From the NCBI GenBank assembly GCA_900545935.1, contig URAP01000003.1:47324-111323 (forward strand): 64,000 nt of DNA, in the 5' to 3' direction. The notes beneath the pieces were generated by a model. It did not search any database. It saw nothing but the letters and a program-made list of their open reading frames with translations, and had not been told where the DNA came from. This DNA is from an uncultured Eubacteriales bacterium. Lineage in GTDB: Bacteria; Bacillota; Clostridia; Oscillospirales; CAG-272. The position numbers and the translations under genes are program-made. Shown here one piece after another: positions 17,451 to 26,231 of this stretch; the stretch's first letter is position 1; each line of letters opens with the position of its first letter.

Positions 17451-19127
17451 TTATTTGCCCATCACCGCACGCGCAACCGCGGTACGGTCTGCGGGATCAG
17501 CTATCTGAGAAACATATGTGTAGAACTGCATCTTTGCATGATTCTCCGCGCTCGACATATACTGGCTCGATATTGCGAGTGAATATCTGCTGCGCGCGCA
17601 AACTGCAGTCGACGGATAAGGCAGGATGTCATTCCAGAGCTTATACGCCGCCTTTGCAAAGGTCAAGTCGTATGCGTCGATGCCGTTTCCGACTCCGGTC
17701 TTGGCGGGAATGACCTTTTCGGGGCGCGAGTAGATATCAAAGCATCCGCTCGCCTTTGACGCCTCGGTCGAGAGGTCGATATATGCGCGGATAGAATCCG
17801 CATTCTCCGCACCGTAGTAATAAGCGATCGCCTTATTCATGATGTCGGAATAGCGGCTCTCGCTCATTCCGGGATCCTTCAGCAATGCGTCCGCAAGGTA
17901 GCAGCGCAGATCGACGAACTCGAGGTCGGCCATCTTGGTATCAAACTGCATATAGACGTTCTTTACCCCCTGAGCCTTATAGTATGCGGCATTTTCGCGC
18001 ATAACGAAGAGGTTCGGGAAGGTACTCGGGAAGTAGAAATAATCGGAGGTGAAATCTACGACCGATACGCTGCCGCACAGCTTCTTCCATGCGGCAAGAT
18101 TCTCAGCGAACGCGCGGTTGACGGGGCACGAGCTGTCGCCTATCGAATGCGCCGAGCAGAGCTTACGGTCGCAGATGATAACATCGACATTCGAGCCGAG
18201 ACTCGACACCGGCGCCTTGAAGGTCCTGTTCATCGCAAGAATCGTAATGCGTTTGTCGGGATTCTCCTGAGCCGCGCGACGGATCAGGCGGAAGTAAGCG
18301 CCCATCTCGGTTCCCTCCTCGCGTGCGGCTGCCTGACATGCATCGCAATTGCAGACATCAAGGAGAGTGTTGTATATTATCTTACCCCTCGGGACACGTC
18401 TCGAGATGATACTCTTTATGTTCTCCTCCTTGGAGTAGCAATACATCTGATTTCTCATGGTGTCATATGCATTGTGTGAGAACATCGAATCATAGTCGAT
18501 ATCGCCGTACCGGTGCTCGGTGAAGGTACCGCTCTCATCTATCGTTACCAGAGGCGTTTTTGTCTTATCGGTTCCCTTTTCAATAACATTTATATTCTTA
18601 GGTACTCCGATATTCTTAACGTCGGTCGGCATGACGGAATCGTTCCATACATCATAGCCGAGATAGTTCTTTATAAAGTACTCCACGCCGTTCCACGTAC
18701 CCTCGCCGGTCTTGCCGGTAATAATGATACGCTCATCGGACACTGTGATAATAAAGCCGTCGTCCTGCAGCTCGGAACGGTCGACGGTAATTTTACCGCG
18801 CTTTTCCTGATCACTGTTACTGCCTACGATTATCTCCTTTTTTCGAGAGGACATATACTTGTACGTCAGCGTTACACTTGCGCCGCCGCACATGTTGGAC
18901 ATTGTATCCTGAAGCGCTATCGCAGCCTCATAATCCTTAGTCGGACCGTCCTCTGCCGTGGCCAGGGCGGTTGAGATCGAGTATTTTACCGACCCGTTCG
19001 ATACGAGCTGAAAGCCGGACATATCACCGACCGTAGTCGCACCGGCAACGCTGCCGGAAAATACGGAGACAGAGCCTATGGTTATTATCGCTCCGAGAAG
19101 AAGCGAAGCTATTCTGTGCTTTCTCAT
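17451..19127 (-). CDS. Secreted DUF4838 glycoside-hydrolase-like protein (no dockerin)
   Basis: Protein of 558 aa with signal peptide (about 1-30). Residues about 60-170 look like the alpha-glucuronidase/hexosaminidase N-terminal fold (EAAIALQDTM, KEIIVGSNSD, RIIITGKTGEGTWNGVEYF, LGYDVW). Residues about 255-430 match DUF4838: CNCDACQAAAREEGTEMGAY, CSAHSIGDSSCPVN, VDFTSDYFYFPSTFPNL, VYMQFDT. DUF4838 proteins accompany polysaccharide-utilisation genes and are suspected glycosidases; the catalytic residues are not established. GGAGG lies just before the ATG and only 12 bases separate it from the upstream dockerin beta-helix gene (19140), so the two are surely co-transcribed. It is paralogous to the dockerin-bearing 26232-28280. 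Confidence 0.8.
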   Translation of the reverse strand: MRKHRIASLLLGAIITIGSVSVFSGSVAGATTVGDMSGFQLVSNGSVKYSISTALATAEDGPTKDYEAAIALQDTMSNMCGGASVTLTYKYMSSRKKEIIVGSNSDQEKRGKITVDRSELQDDGFIITVSDERIIITGKTGEGTWNGVEYFIKNYLGYDVWNDSVMPTDVKNIGVPKNINVIEKGTDKTKTPLVTIDESGTFTEHRYGDIDYDSMFSHNAYDTMRNQMYCYSKEENIKSIISRRVPRGKIIYNTLLDVCNCDACQAAAREEGTEMGAYFRLIRRAAQENPDKRITILAMNRTFKAPVSSLGSNVDVIICDRKLCSAHSIGDSSCPVNRAFAENLAAWKKLCGSVSVVDFTSDYFYFPSTFPNLFVMRENAAYYKAQGVKNVYMQFDTKMADLEFVDLRCYLADALLKDPGMSESRYSDIMNKAIAYYYGAENADSIRAYIDLSTEASKASGCFDIYSRPEKVIPAKTGVGNGIDAYDLTFAKAAYKLWNDILPYPSTAVCARSRYSLAISSQYMSSAENHAKMQFYTYVSQIADPADRTAVARAVMGK

Positions 19128-19139
19128 TTTACTGCCTCC

Positions 19140-21416
19140 TTACCGTCTGCCGACATTTGCCGCATCGCAGGGAACAAGCCCGGGCAGTGCCATATAGATA
19201 GGTGCATCGCTCTTGATTCTGTAATCACCGTTATCGAAATCGACAAATCCGAGATCGGACAGTCTCGATGTGGTGTAGTTGTCTCTTATATCGACCAGCC
19301 GTTTCGCGTTCGGCTGAATGTCAAAAGATCTCGTAGATGGGTAGAGTACGTTCTGACGGAGGTTTGCGCCGCCGAAGCTCTTTCCGATATATCTCGACTG
19401 ATAGTCGACGACGTTTGAGCTCTCGATAACAGCAGTGAGCGGATAGATCATCGCCCACTCCTCGCTGCCGTAAGCCTCTTTAGAGAGAAGATCTTTCCAC
19501 AGCGGTCCTCCCGGGAACTGCGTCTGCGTGGTCGCCCATCCGGCATTGGCCTGATTCTTTACCTTGTAATATACACGATCGTCGTATCCGATACTGCCGT
19601 CTACGATGATATTGTTAGTCAAAGTATTATCTCTGCCGCCGCCGAAGGCAAGCGCATTGCCGCTGATATTGATAAACAAATTTGAATCAACGGTTTTCTG
19701 CGAACCGCCATCATCACTGTAATAGCCGTTCGGTGAACCGAGACTCTGAACTCTGCCCATAACCTCAGCCTTGTAGATGTTCTTAACATCCTTGACAATA
19801 TTGTTGCGGAATATTGTGGTCGAACCCCACCCGCCGTCGTATATCGCGCCTGCATCATTCGCATTTTGGCACACATCATGGATGTAGTTGTACTCCATGA
19901 CCATGGCCGAAGCGGTATAATTGATGGCATTATGCGGCGCATTGTATATCTCGTTATGCGTTACGGTACATCCGTAGCCGTCCGCACCGATACCGGCATT
20001 ATACACTGTATCGACAAGCGCATAATCATGAACCGAGTTATTGTCTATGATATTGCCGGAGTGCTGCATGGTCGCACCGTCGCCGCCGCCGAGGCATATG
20101 CCTGTCTTGCCGAGCTGCGTGACCTCATTGTTATACACAACAAGGTTATTGCCCTTTCCGTTGATGCCGGCACCGCGGAAGCAGCGTACCGTACAGTTGC
20201 GGACAGCACAGTTATTGCCCTCGATCTCGATACCGTTACCGAGACCGCCCTCTACGGTGATACCGTCAAGAGTGATGCCGTCGCCGGATATCTTGATAAG
20301 TGCATCCCTGCATATCGGCACGAGTATGCGCGTAGTCGCGGCGTCGGAAGTCGGATAGAGATAGAGGATACCGGTAGACTTATCTATGTGATACTCACCG
20401 GGAACGTCCATCTCGTCGAGAACGTCGGAGAAATAATAGGTTCCGTTTTCGCCCGGGGGGTTGGTGGCGGTCATGTAAACCCTGCCGCTCTCTACCTTTT
20501 GAATAACGCCGTGGTCGGTAGACCAGTCGATCTGAAAGCCGCCCTCGACCTTTACGCCCTCTGCGTTTTTCCACGACGAGACAATACCGTCCTTATCCGC
20601 GAAATAATACAAACCGCCGGAGCTTCCTGTATCTTTGAAGTTGACCATAAGTCCGCAACTCGCAAACTTATTGGGGTATCTCGCCTCGATACCGCGAGCG
20701 CCGTCCTCGTATATCGCGAAGGCGTCATTTGTATAATCATAGCCCTCTGCCGCAAGATCGTAGGTAACGACAGCTGCTTTGGCTGCGGCATCCTTAATGG
20801 CTTCCTTTGCAAGGTCGTCAGCACCGCCGAGCTTGGAGTTGTCAAGCACCGCGCCGCCGATAATTCTTACCTTCGTTCCGGCAGCAGCGACATAGCGCAC
20901 GGCTCTGCCGCCGAGCTTCTCCGAGGAGAGGACGAGCGTGGAGGTCTGATAGTAATCACCGCCGAGGAAGATAAGATTAATATCATAGTCCTCGGGAATA
21001 TCTCCCTTTTCGCACGCCTGTTCGATCGCATGCTGTGCCTCTGCAATAGTCCCGTAGGGCGTTGCCGCCGTTCCGTCTCCGTCCGTCGCGCCGGCCTTTA
21101 CATAAAATACAGCGGTATTAGCGAGCGGGAAGAGTTCTACATCCTGACCGGAGATAAACTTCATCAGGCGAACGATATCTCTCGAGTCTACCGCGCCATC
21201 ACCGTTAGTGTCGCACGTTGCGTGATCATACTCCACATTGATGCCCGCAATGATCTTCATCAGGCGCACAACGTCCCTAACGTCTACCGTCCCGTCATTG
21301 TTTATATCACCGGGAGTAAGAGCAAAGCTCGAGATACCCGTCAGCGAAGCGGCAACGGTCACAGCTGCCATTGCTGCTGAAATTGTTCTGCTGAATTTGC
21401 TTTTGTTATTTTTCAT
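19140..21416 (-). CDS. Secreted GH141-like beta-helix protein with N-terminal dockerin (C)
   Basis: Protein of 758 aa: signal peptide (about 1-32), then a type I dockerin directly after the cleavage region (about 35-92) with loops DINNDGTVDVRDVVRLMK and DTNGDGAVDSRDIVRLMK, then the beta-helix body from about residue 105. Putative specificity pairs are Val-Arg and Ser-Arg, unlike the dockerin at 9805. Core motifs: HNEIYNAPHNAINY, NANDAGAIYDG, GYYSDDGG. It should be docked on a surface cohesin. The ribosome site is weak, but the signal peptide fixes the start. The leader contains GGCAT-tac-ATGCC (21432-21444). Followed after 12 bases by the DUF4838 gene. Confidence 0.87.
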   Translation of the reverse strand: MKNNKSKFSRTISAAMAAVTVAASLTGISSFALTPGDINNDGTVDVRDVVRLMKIIAGINVEYDHATCDTNGDGAVDSRDIVRLMKFISGQDVELFPLANTAVFYVKAGATDGDGTAATPYGTIAEAQHAIEQACEKGDIPEDYDINLIFLGGDYYQTSTLVLSSEKLGGRAVRYVAAAGTKVRIIGGAVLDNSKLGGADDLAKEAIKDAAAKAAVVTYDLAAEGYDYTNDAFAIYEDGARGIEARYPNKFASCGLMVNFKDTGSSGGLYYFADKDGIVSSWKNAEGVKVEGGFQIDWSTDHGVIQKVESGRVYMTATNPPGENGTYYFSDVLDEMDVPGEYHIDKSTGILYLYPTSDAATTRILVPICRDALIKISGDGITLDGITVEGGLGNGIEIEGNNCAVRNCTVRCFRGAGINGKGNNLVVYNNEVTQLGKTGICLGGGDGATMQHSGNIIDNNSVHDYALVDTVYNAGIGADGYGCTVTHNEIYNAPHNAINYTASAMVMEYNYIHDVCQNANDAGAIYDGGWGSTTIFRNNIVKDVKNIYKAEVMGRVQSLGSPNGYYSDDGGSQKTVDSNLFINISGNALAFGGGRDNTLTNNIIVDGSIGYDDRVYYKVKNQANAGWATTQTQFPGGPLWKDLLSKEAYGSEEWAMIYPLTAVIESSNVVDYQSRYIGKSFGGANLRQNVLYPSTRSFDIQPNAKRLVDIRDNYTTSRLSDLGFVDFDNGDYRIKSDAPIYMALPGLVPCDAANVGRR

Positions 21417-21431
21417 TTAGTATACACCAGT

Positions 21432-21444
21432 GGCATTACATGCC
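21432..21444 (-). promoter_or_regulatory. Inverted repeat GGCAT-N3-ATGCC in leader
   Basis: Perfect 5+5 inverted repeat 16 bases upstream of the ATG at 21416; a member of the GGCAT/ATGCC series in this cluster. Too close to the start codon for a promoter operator unless transcription starts nearby; may affect translation. Confidence 0.35.
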
Positions 21445-21568
21445 GTTATTTATCGACCGTGCAGACGGGCTTTGTGCCCGACTACAGCAGCCGATGCCAA
21501 AAAAATTGCGAAATCAATATCCGACGGTCCGGCAGCGCCGGAGCGCCTCTTGCCTTATCGGAGCTCGC

Positions 21569-23695
21569 TCAGTCGGAGACAAGCCGTCCGACAAGCGTTG
21601 TATCCCACGCCCTAAAGGAAGGGATCTGCTCGTAGAGATTCGAATCCTCGCGTACGCTGTAATTTCCTCCGTCGTAATCGACGAAAACATCGCTCTTCAG
21701 ATAGCTGAGACTCGTTGTGATATTTTCACGGAACGAGCCGAGTCTGACGGGATTGTTTTGAAAATTGTATCTGCGGTCGCCGTAGCTTATCACATCCGGG
21801 CGGCCGATAACATCCTCATTGCTTACCGTAGCAAGGATATTGTTATTAACCTTGAGCGTTCCGAATGCCTGAGGAACAAAGTTATCGTTTATATCCATTA
21901 CATTCGAGGTCTTCATCAACATGACCCACGCGTTTCTGTACGCCCATGTCTTTGTTCCGTATGCGGGAGTATGGTTAACATATCCCCACTCGGGACTGTG
22001 CCACGGGACAAGGCTCTTCCAGTTGCCATCGGGATACGCACTCACCTGCATTATACCTGCGTTCGCGCCGGTCCCCGGATAATATCCGCGTTGATCGTAG
22101 GCAAAGCCGGCATCAATAACTATATTATTCGTTATCGTATTATCTCTGCCTCCGCCCATCGCGATGCCGTCGCCGTCGATAAACATAATAAGATTCGATG
22201 TGAACACCTTACCGGAGCCGCCGTCATCGCAATAGAAGCCGTTCGGTCTGTAATAGGTACTCATGTAGTTGTGTATATCTTTTATAATATTATAGCGAAA
22301 TACACCGCCGTTACAGCTGAAACCGCCGAGATAGATTGCTCCCGCATCTCCCGATTCATAGCAGACATCGTGAATATAATTGTACTCGAATATCATATCC
22401 TTGGCGGCGTCGGTCAATGCACAGTGCGGTCCGGTATGCATCTCGTTATGAGCTATATAAAAACCGATGCCGGTTGTGTTGAGTGCCCCGTTATATACAC
22501 GCTTTGTCTCTCCGAAGTCGTGGATAAGGTTATTCGTAATCCTTGAATCCGAAGGAATAAGCAGGAGCTCGTCTCCGCCGCCGACATTTATTCCCGTGGC
22601 GCCGATATGATATATATCGTTGTTATCTATGACATTGCGGTAGCCGTCGACCTTAATGCCTGCCTCGGAGAACCGTACAATGCAGTTCTTTACGATATTA
22701 TCCGATGCGGCAATACGCAGTGCGCAGCTTCCCGAGCCCTCAAGGATGATGCCGTCGAATTCGACACCGTCCGCTTCCGAGATAACAATGCTGTCCGAGC
22801 ACAGAACAAAGCCCATATTCATTTCCGTGTATCCGTCGGGGGCATAGAAGTAGAGCGTCTTGCTGTCGGAATCGGCATAATACTCTCCGACAGCGTCAAG
22901 CTCCTCGAGAACGTGATTGTAATAGTATCGTCCCGGAATCTTGGGCCACGAGCCTGTGTTAAGCGTTACAATATTCTTCTCACGGTCATACGAAGCGATG
23001 GTTCCCTCAGAGGTTGACCAATCGATCTCGAAGTTACCCAAAACTTCTACCCCGACTACCGAATCCGGATCCCACGTGGAAACGATATTTTCGGTATCGT
23101 AATAGGTCTTGCCGTTCGGGGCATCGTTGTTTGCGCTGCCCCTCATGCCGAGAATATATCCGCTGTTAGGGTATCTCGCCTTAAGACCGCGCTCGGTTCC
23201 GAAGAAAAACGCCTGGCCGATATAGTCGGCTCTGACATCGGAAAGATCGTAGGTCAGGACTGCGCCCCTTGCCTCCTCGCTCTTGATGCGCGCGACAAGC
23301 GGATCGCCGTCGCGGGGAGCGGTAAAGCGCGAGGGGTCAAGCAGCTCAAGACCGCTGATTATCGGTGTTTCACCATCATATGCACGGTAGGTAACATCTC
23401 CGTCCTCAGCCGAAAGCCGAAAGGTTTCAGATCTGGCATATGAGCCTCCGCGAAGTATTACCGTCGCGTGCTGTCCATCCGCCCTTGATGCTCGGATAGT
23501 ATCACGAGCCTTTTCAAGGGTGGCAAACGGCGCCTGCTCCGTTCCGGCGGCATCATCCGAGCCGCTCGGCGAAACATAATATATAAGCTCCGCACCGTCG
23601 GCTGCCCCGTTATCGGCAGCCGAAGCTGCAAAGGAAAATACGGAAACGGCAGTCAGCGCCGAAAGTACCAGACATAATACATTTTTGATTTTCAT
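21569..23695 (-). CDS. Secreted GH141-like parallel beta-helix protein (D)
   Basis: Protein of 708 aa with signal peptide (1-26); start at 23695 has GGAG 5 bases upstream, while the longer frame to 23761 lacks a ribosome site and would bury the signal. N-terminal GH141-like pattern (YYVSPSGSDDAAGTEQAPFA, TVILRGGSYARSETF). Core motifs HNEMHTGPHCALTDA, ESGDAGAIYLGG and GFYCDDGGSGK. No dockerin, no anchor. More divergent from A and B; shares LLIPSDSRITNNLIHDFGE-type blocks with protein E at 23904, suggesting a D/E subgroup. Confidence 0.8.
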   Translation of the reverse strand: MKIKNVLCLVLSALTAVSVFSFAASAADNGAADGAELIYYVSPSGSDDAAGTEQAPFATLEKARDTIRASRADGQHATVILRGGSYARSETFRLSAEDGDVTYRAYDGETPIISGLELLDPSRFTAPRDGDPLVARIKSEEARGAVLTYDLSDVRADYIGQAFFFGTERGLKARYPNSGYILGMRGSANNDAPNGKTYYDTENIVSTWDPDSVVGVEVLGNFEIDWSTSEGTIASYDREKNIVTLNTGSWPKIPGRYYYNHVLEELDAVGEYYADSDSKTLYFYAPDGYTEMNMGFVLCSDSIVISEADGVEFDGIILEGSGSCALRIAASDNIVKNCIVRFSEAGIKVDGYRNVIDNNDIYHIGATGINVGGGDELLLIPSDSRITNNLIHDFGETKRVYNGALNTTGIGFYIAHNEMHTGPHCALTDAAKDMIFEYNYIHDVCYESGDAGAIYLGGFSCNGGVFRYNIIKDIHNYMSTYYRPNGFYCDDGGSGKVFTSNLIMFIDGDGIAMGGGRDNTITNNIVIDAGFAYDQRGYYPGTGANAGIMQVSAYPDGNWKSLVPWHSPEWGYVNHTPAYGTKTWAYRNAWVMLMKTSNVMDINDNFVPQAFGTLKVNNNILATVSNEDVIGRPDVISYGDRRYNFQNNPVRLGSFRENITTSLSYLKSDVFVDYDGGNYSVREDSNLYEQIPSFRAWDTTLVGRLVSD

Positions 23696-23903
23696 TATAT
23701 CTCCGATCAATTGCCGTGTAAACCGTGTGCCCGTTCCGATAGAAAACAGCCGACAGGACACAATGTGCCGGGTGTTTCATTTTTATACGGAGTTCCGCCG
23801 CTCCGGCAAATCCTGCCGAAAAACCGCGCATCCCCGCGATATTTATCAGATCAAAACATATTGGAATTTGACGATGATCGAAATCAAGCCTCAGGCATAC
23901 CGA

Positions 23904-26024
23904 TCAGTCAGCATCGGCAGCGGCGACCTCGTAGCGTCCGAACTGTGAGAAATCATACGCCTTGAAGCCCGGAATAGCCTGATATATGATAGAATCCTCA
24001 GATACGGTAAAGTCGCCGTTTGCGGGGTCAACGAACCCGAGCTCTTCTATCGAGTTAAAGCTGATATTCTCGCGCATTACGGCAAATTTCTCAACATTGA
24101 GCGGACGGACTATGGTGTTGGTGCCCGGCGTCATCACGTTATTGCGCACTACCGTGCAAGCGGTAGCATACGAAACAAAGCGGTCGTTGCGGTCCTGAAC
24201 CGTAGTCGTCTTATAGAAGTGCGTACGCGGATAATGATATGCCCATTCCTCGGTGCCGAATGCCGACTCGGAGAATATGTTATCCCAGAGAATATCACGT
24301 GTAGGCGGAATACCGTTGATAAGCGTAACAAAGTACGCGCACCAATCGTCGTAGTAGGTTCTTCCGTCATACTGGAAGGAATGCGTAAGAGAGTCGGGTC
24401 CCTTGAGTATTACATTATCGGTCACGATATTGTCCTTACCGCCGCCGATAAGTATCGAGAGCCCGCTTATGTTGTAGAAGAGATTGGAGCGGCATACCTT
24501 ACCGCTGCCGCCGTCGTCGGCATAAAAGCCCGCAGGCGCGGCAAAGCCGTATTCGTTATATATATCCCTCATATAATTGTTTTGATAGACGATATTCTGA
24601 TTGCTCCACCATGCGATATACACAGCGCCGCAGTCACCGCCCTCGCGACAAACATTATGGATATAGTTATACTCGATATTAAGGTCGCGCGCATTACCCG
24701 ATATGGCGTAATGAGGCGAATTATATATCTCGTTGTGCGTCAGCGTAAATCCTATGCCGTCGAACTTGCATGCGCCCTCGTATACCGTGACGACCTCTCC
24801 GAAATCGTGAATAATATTATTCTCGACAGTCGAGTCGGACGGTATCAGAAGCGAGCGGTCACCGCCGAGCATACGTATTCCGGTCTTACCGATAGCCGAG
24901 ACTTCATTATTGTATACGACATTTCGATATCCGTCCGTTTCGATGCCGTCAGCCTCAGAGCAGCCGATGCGCGAATTTTCGATCCTGCAATCGGATGCCT
25001 TGACACTGATGACCTTCTTGGTCGCGCCGTATACGTAAAGTCCGTCAAGAGTTATTCCGTCTCCGCTCACGCTGATAACGGTACCGAGTCTGCCCGTGAC
25101 CATCAGCTCGCGCTCGGAAAGCTCGGCAATCGGATAGTAATAGAGTATTCCGGTATCATCTATATAATACTCGCCAGGTACGTCTATCTCGTCAAATACA
25201 TTGGTAAAGAAATATCTTCCGCCGTCGCGGTATTCCTTATTTCCGCTCGGAATGGTAACGGTGATCCTGCCGGAGTCGGCATCATAACCGTCAAGCCGTG
25301 CATTCGTTTGGATCCAGTCGATCTGGAAGTGACCGCCGAGCTTAATCCCCGCAGTCGAGCTCCATGTAGAAACGATCTCATCCGCAGCCATTGTAAAGGA
25401 AACGGGAGACTCGCTCACCGACTCGGCTCCGCTGATAATGAGCGGAGGATTATCGCTGTCCCAGATATTCGGATATCTCGCAACAGTGCAGCTCTCGCCG
25501 CCGCAGTAAAGCCGTTTTACTTTCGACGGGTCTATACCGTCTGCGCGAAGATCGTATGCAACGACCGCCCCTCTTGCCGTCTCGTTCTTTATTCTTGCCA
25601 CAGCCTCGGGCTCCGGCTTATAGAACTTGTCGGCGGAGAGCGTTGTTCCTCCGCAGATGATCGGCTGCTCGCCGTCCTTCGCACGATAGACCACCTCGGT
25701 CTCGGCATTGCCGCCGTTTGTAAGCTCTATCGTACTCTCGGGCTGATATACTCCACCGCCGAGATATACGGTAATATCGGACACATGCGCGCCGCCGGAT
25801 ATAATGTCTCCGACTGCCTTGTCTGCCGCACCGAGCGTACGATAGGGCTTTACCTCACTTCCGTCACCATCGTCGGATCCGTTCGGAGATACGTATATTA
25901 TCTTCTCTCCGGGTAAATCCCACTCTCCGATGTCCTCGAGTGCGAGTATCGGCAGTGATGTAAAAAGCATGGTCGCGCCGAGCAGCGCCGTCGCCGCTCT
26001 TCGGAGGTATTTTATCTGCCTCAT
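23904..26024 (-). CDS. Secreted GH141-like parallel beta-helix protein (E)
   Basis: Protein of 706 aa with signal peptide (about 1-29) and AGGT 8 bases before the ATG. N-terminal pattern IYVSPNGSDDGDGSEVKPYR and DITVYLGGGVYQPEST; core HNEIYNSPHYAISGNA, EGGDCGAVYIAW and GFYADDGGSGK. The Asp-containing motifs are kept, with Cys replacing Ala after the first Asp (GDCGAVY in place of GDAGAVY). No dockerin or anchor. Flanked by D on one side and the dockerin DUF4838 gene on the other. Confidence 0.8.
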   Translation of the reverse strand: MRQIKYLRRAATALLGATMLFTSLPILALEDIGEWDLPGEKIIYVSPNGSDDGDGSEVKPYRTLGAADKAVGDIISGGAHVSDITVYLGGGVYQPESTIELTNGGNAETEVVYRAKDGEQPIICGGTTLSADKFYKPEPEAVARIKNETARGAVVAYDLRADGIDPSKVKRLYCGGESCTVARYPNIWDSDNPPLIISGAESVSESPVSFTMAADEIVSTWSSTAGIKLGGHFQIDWIQTNARLDGYDADSGRITVTIPSGNKEYRDGGRYFFTNVFDEIDVPGEYYIDDTGILYYYPIAELSERELMVTGRLGTVISVSGDGITLDGLYVYGATKKVISVKASDCRIENSRIGCSEADGIETDGYRNVVYNNEVSAIGKTGIRMLGGDRSLLIPSDSTVENNIIHDFGEVVTVYEGACKFDGIGFTLTHNEIYNSPHYAISGNARDLNIEYNYIHNVCREGGDCGAVYIAWWSNQNIVYQNNYMRDIYNEYGFAAPAGFYADDGGSGKVCRSNLFYNISGLSILIGGGKDNIVTDNVILKGPDSLTHSFQYDGRTYYDDWCAYFVTLINGIPPTRDILWDNIFSESAFGTEEWAYHYPRTHFYKTTTVQDRNDRFVSYATACTVVRNNVMTPGTNTIVRPLNVEKFAVMRENISFNSIEELGFVDPANGDFTVSEDSIIYQAIPGFKAYDFSQFGRYEVAAADAD

Positions 26025-26231
26025 TTCAATTACCTATATGTCACAAATTCCGTTTTCTGCGAAAGAATCGAGCGCATCGGGACTGCACGGGCAGAGTTAT
26101 GCTCTGCCCGCCGTCCGACAGTCTATCAATCACAGCCTGCATTCCGGCATCTGCCGGTCGAGAAAGGCATCCCGCGGTCAGAATACCGCTGGTCGGCATC
26201 CGAAAAGTGACGCCGATATTAAAATTACAAA

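Noticed and set aside
21417..21460. Cobalamin riboswitch suggested by GCCACTG upstream of the gene starting at 21416
   Set aside because: Only a short match to the B12 box; no room and no paired elements of the full riboswitch, and the downstream gene is a dockerin beta-helix protein.
24219..25916. Long open frames opposite real genes (also 592-1563, 19866-21380, 31787-32989, 48920-50080, 54699-56078, 56079-57725, 60057-61631 on the plus strand)
   Set aside because: They lie entirely antisense to genes with clear homology, signal peptides and ribosome sites. Their translations resemble no family and are explained by codon bias on the opposite strand.
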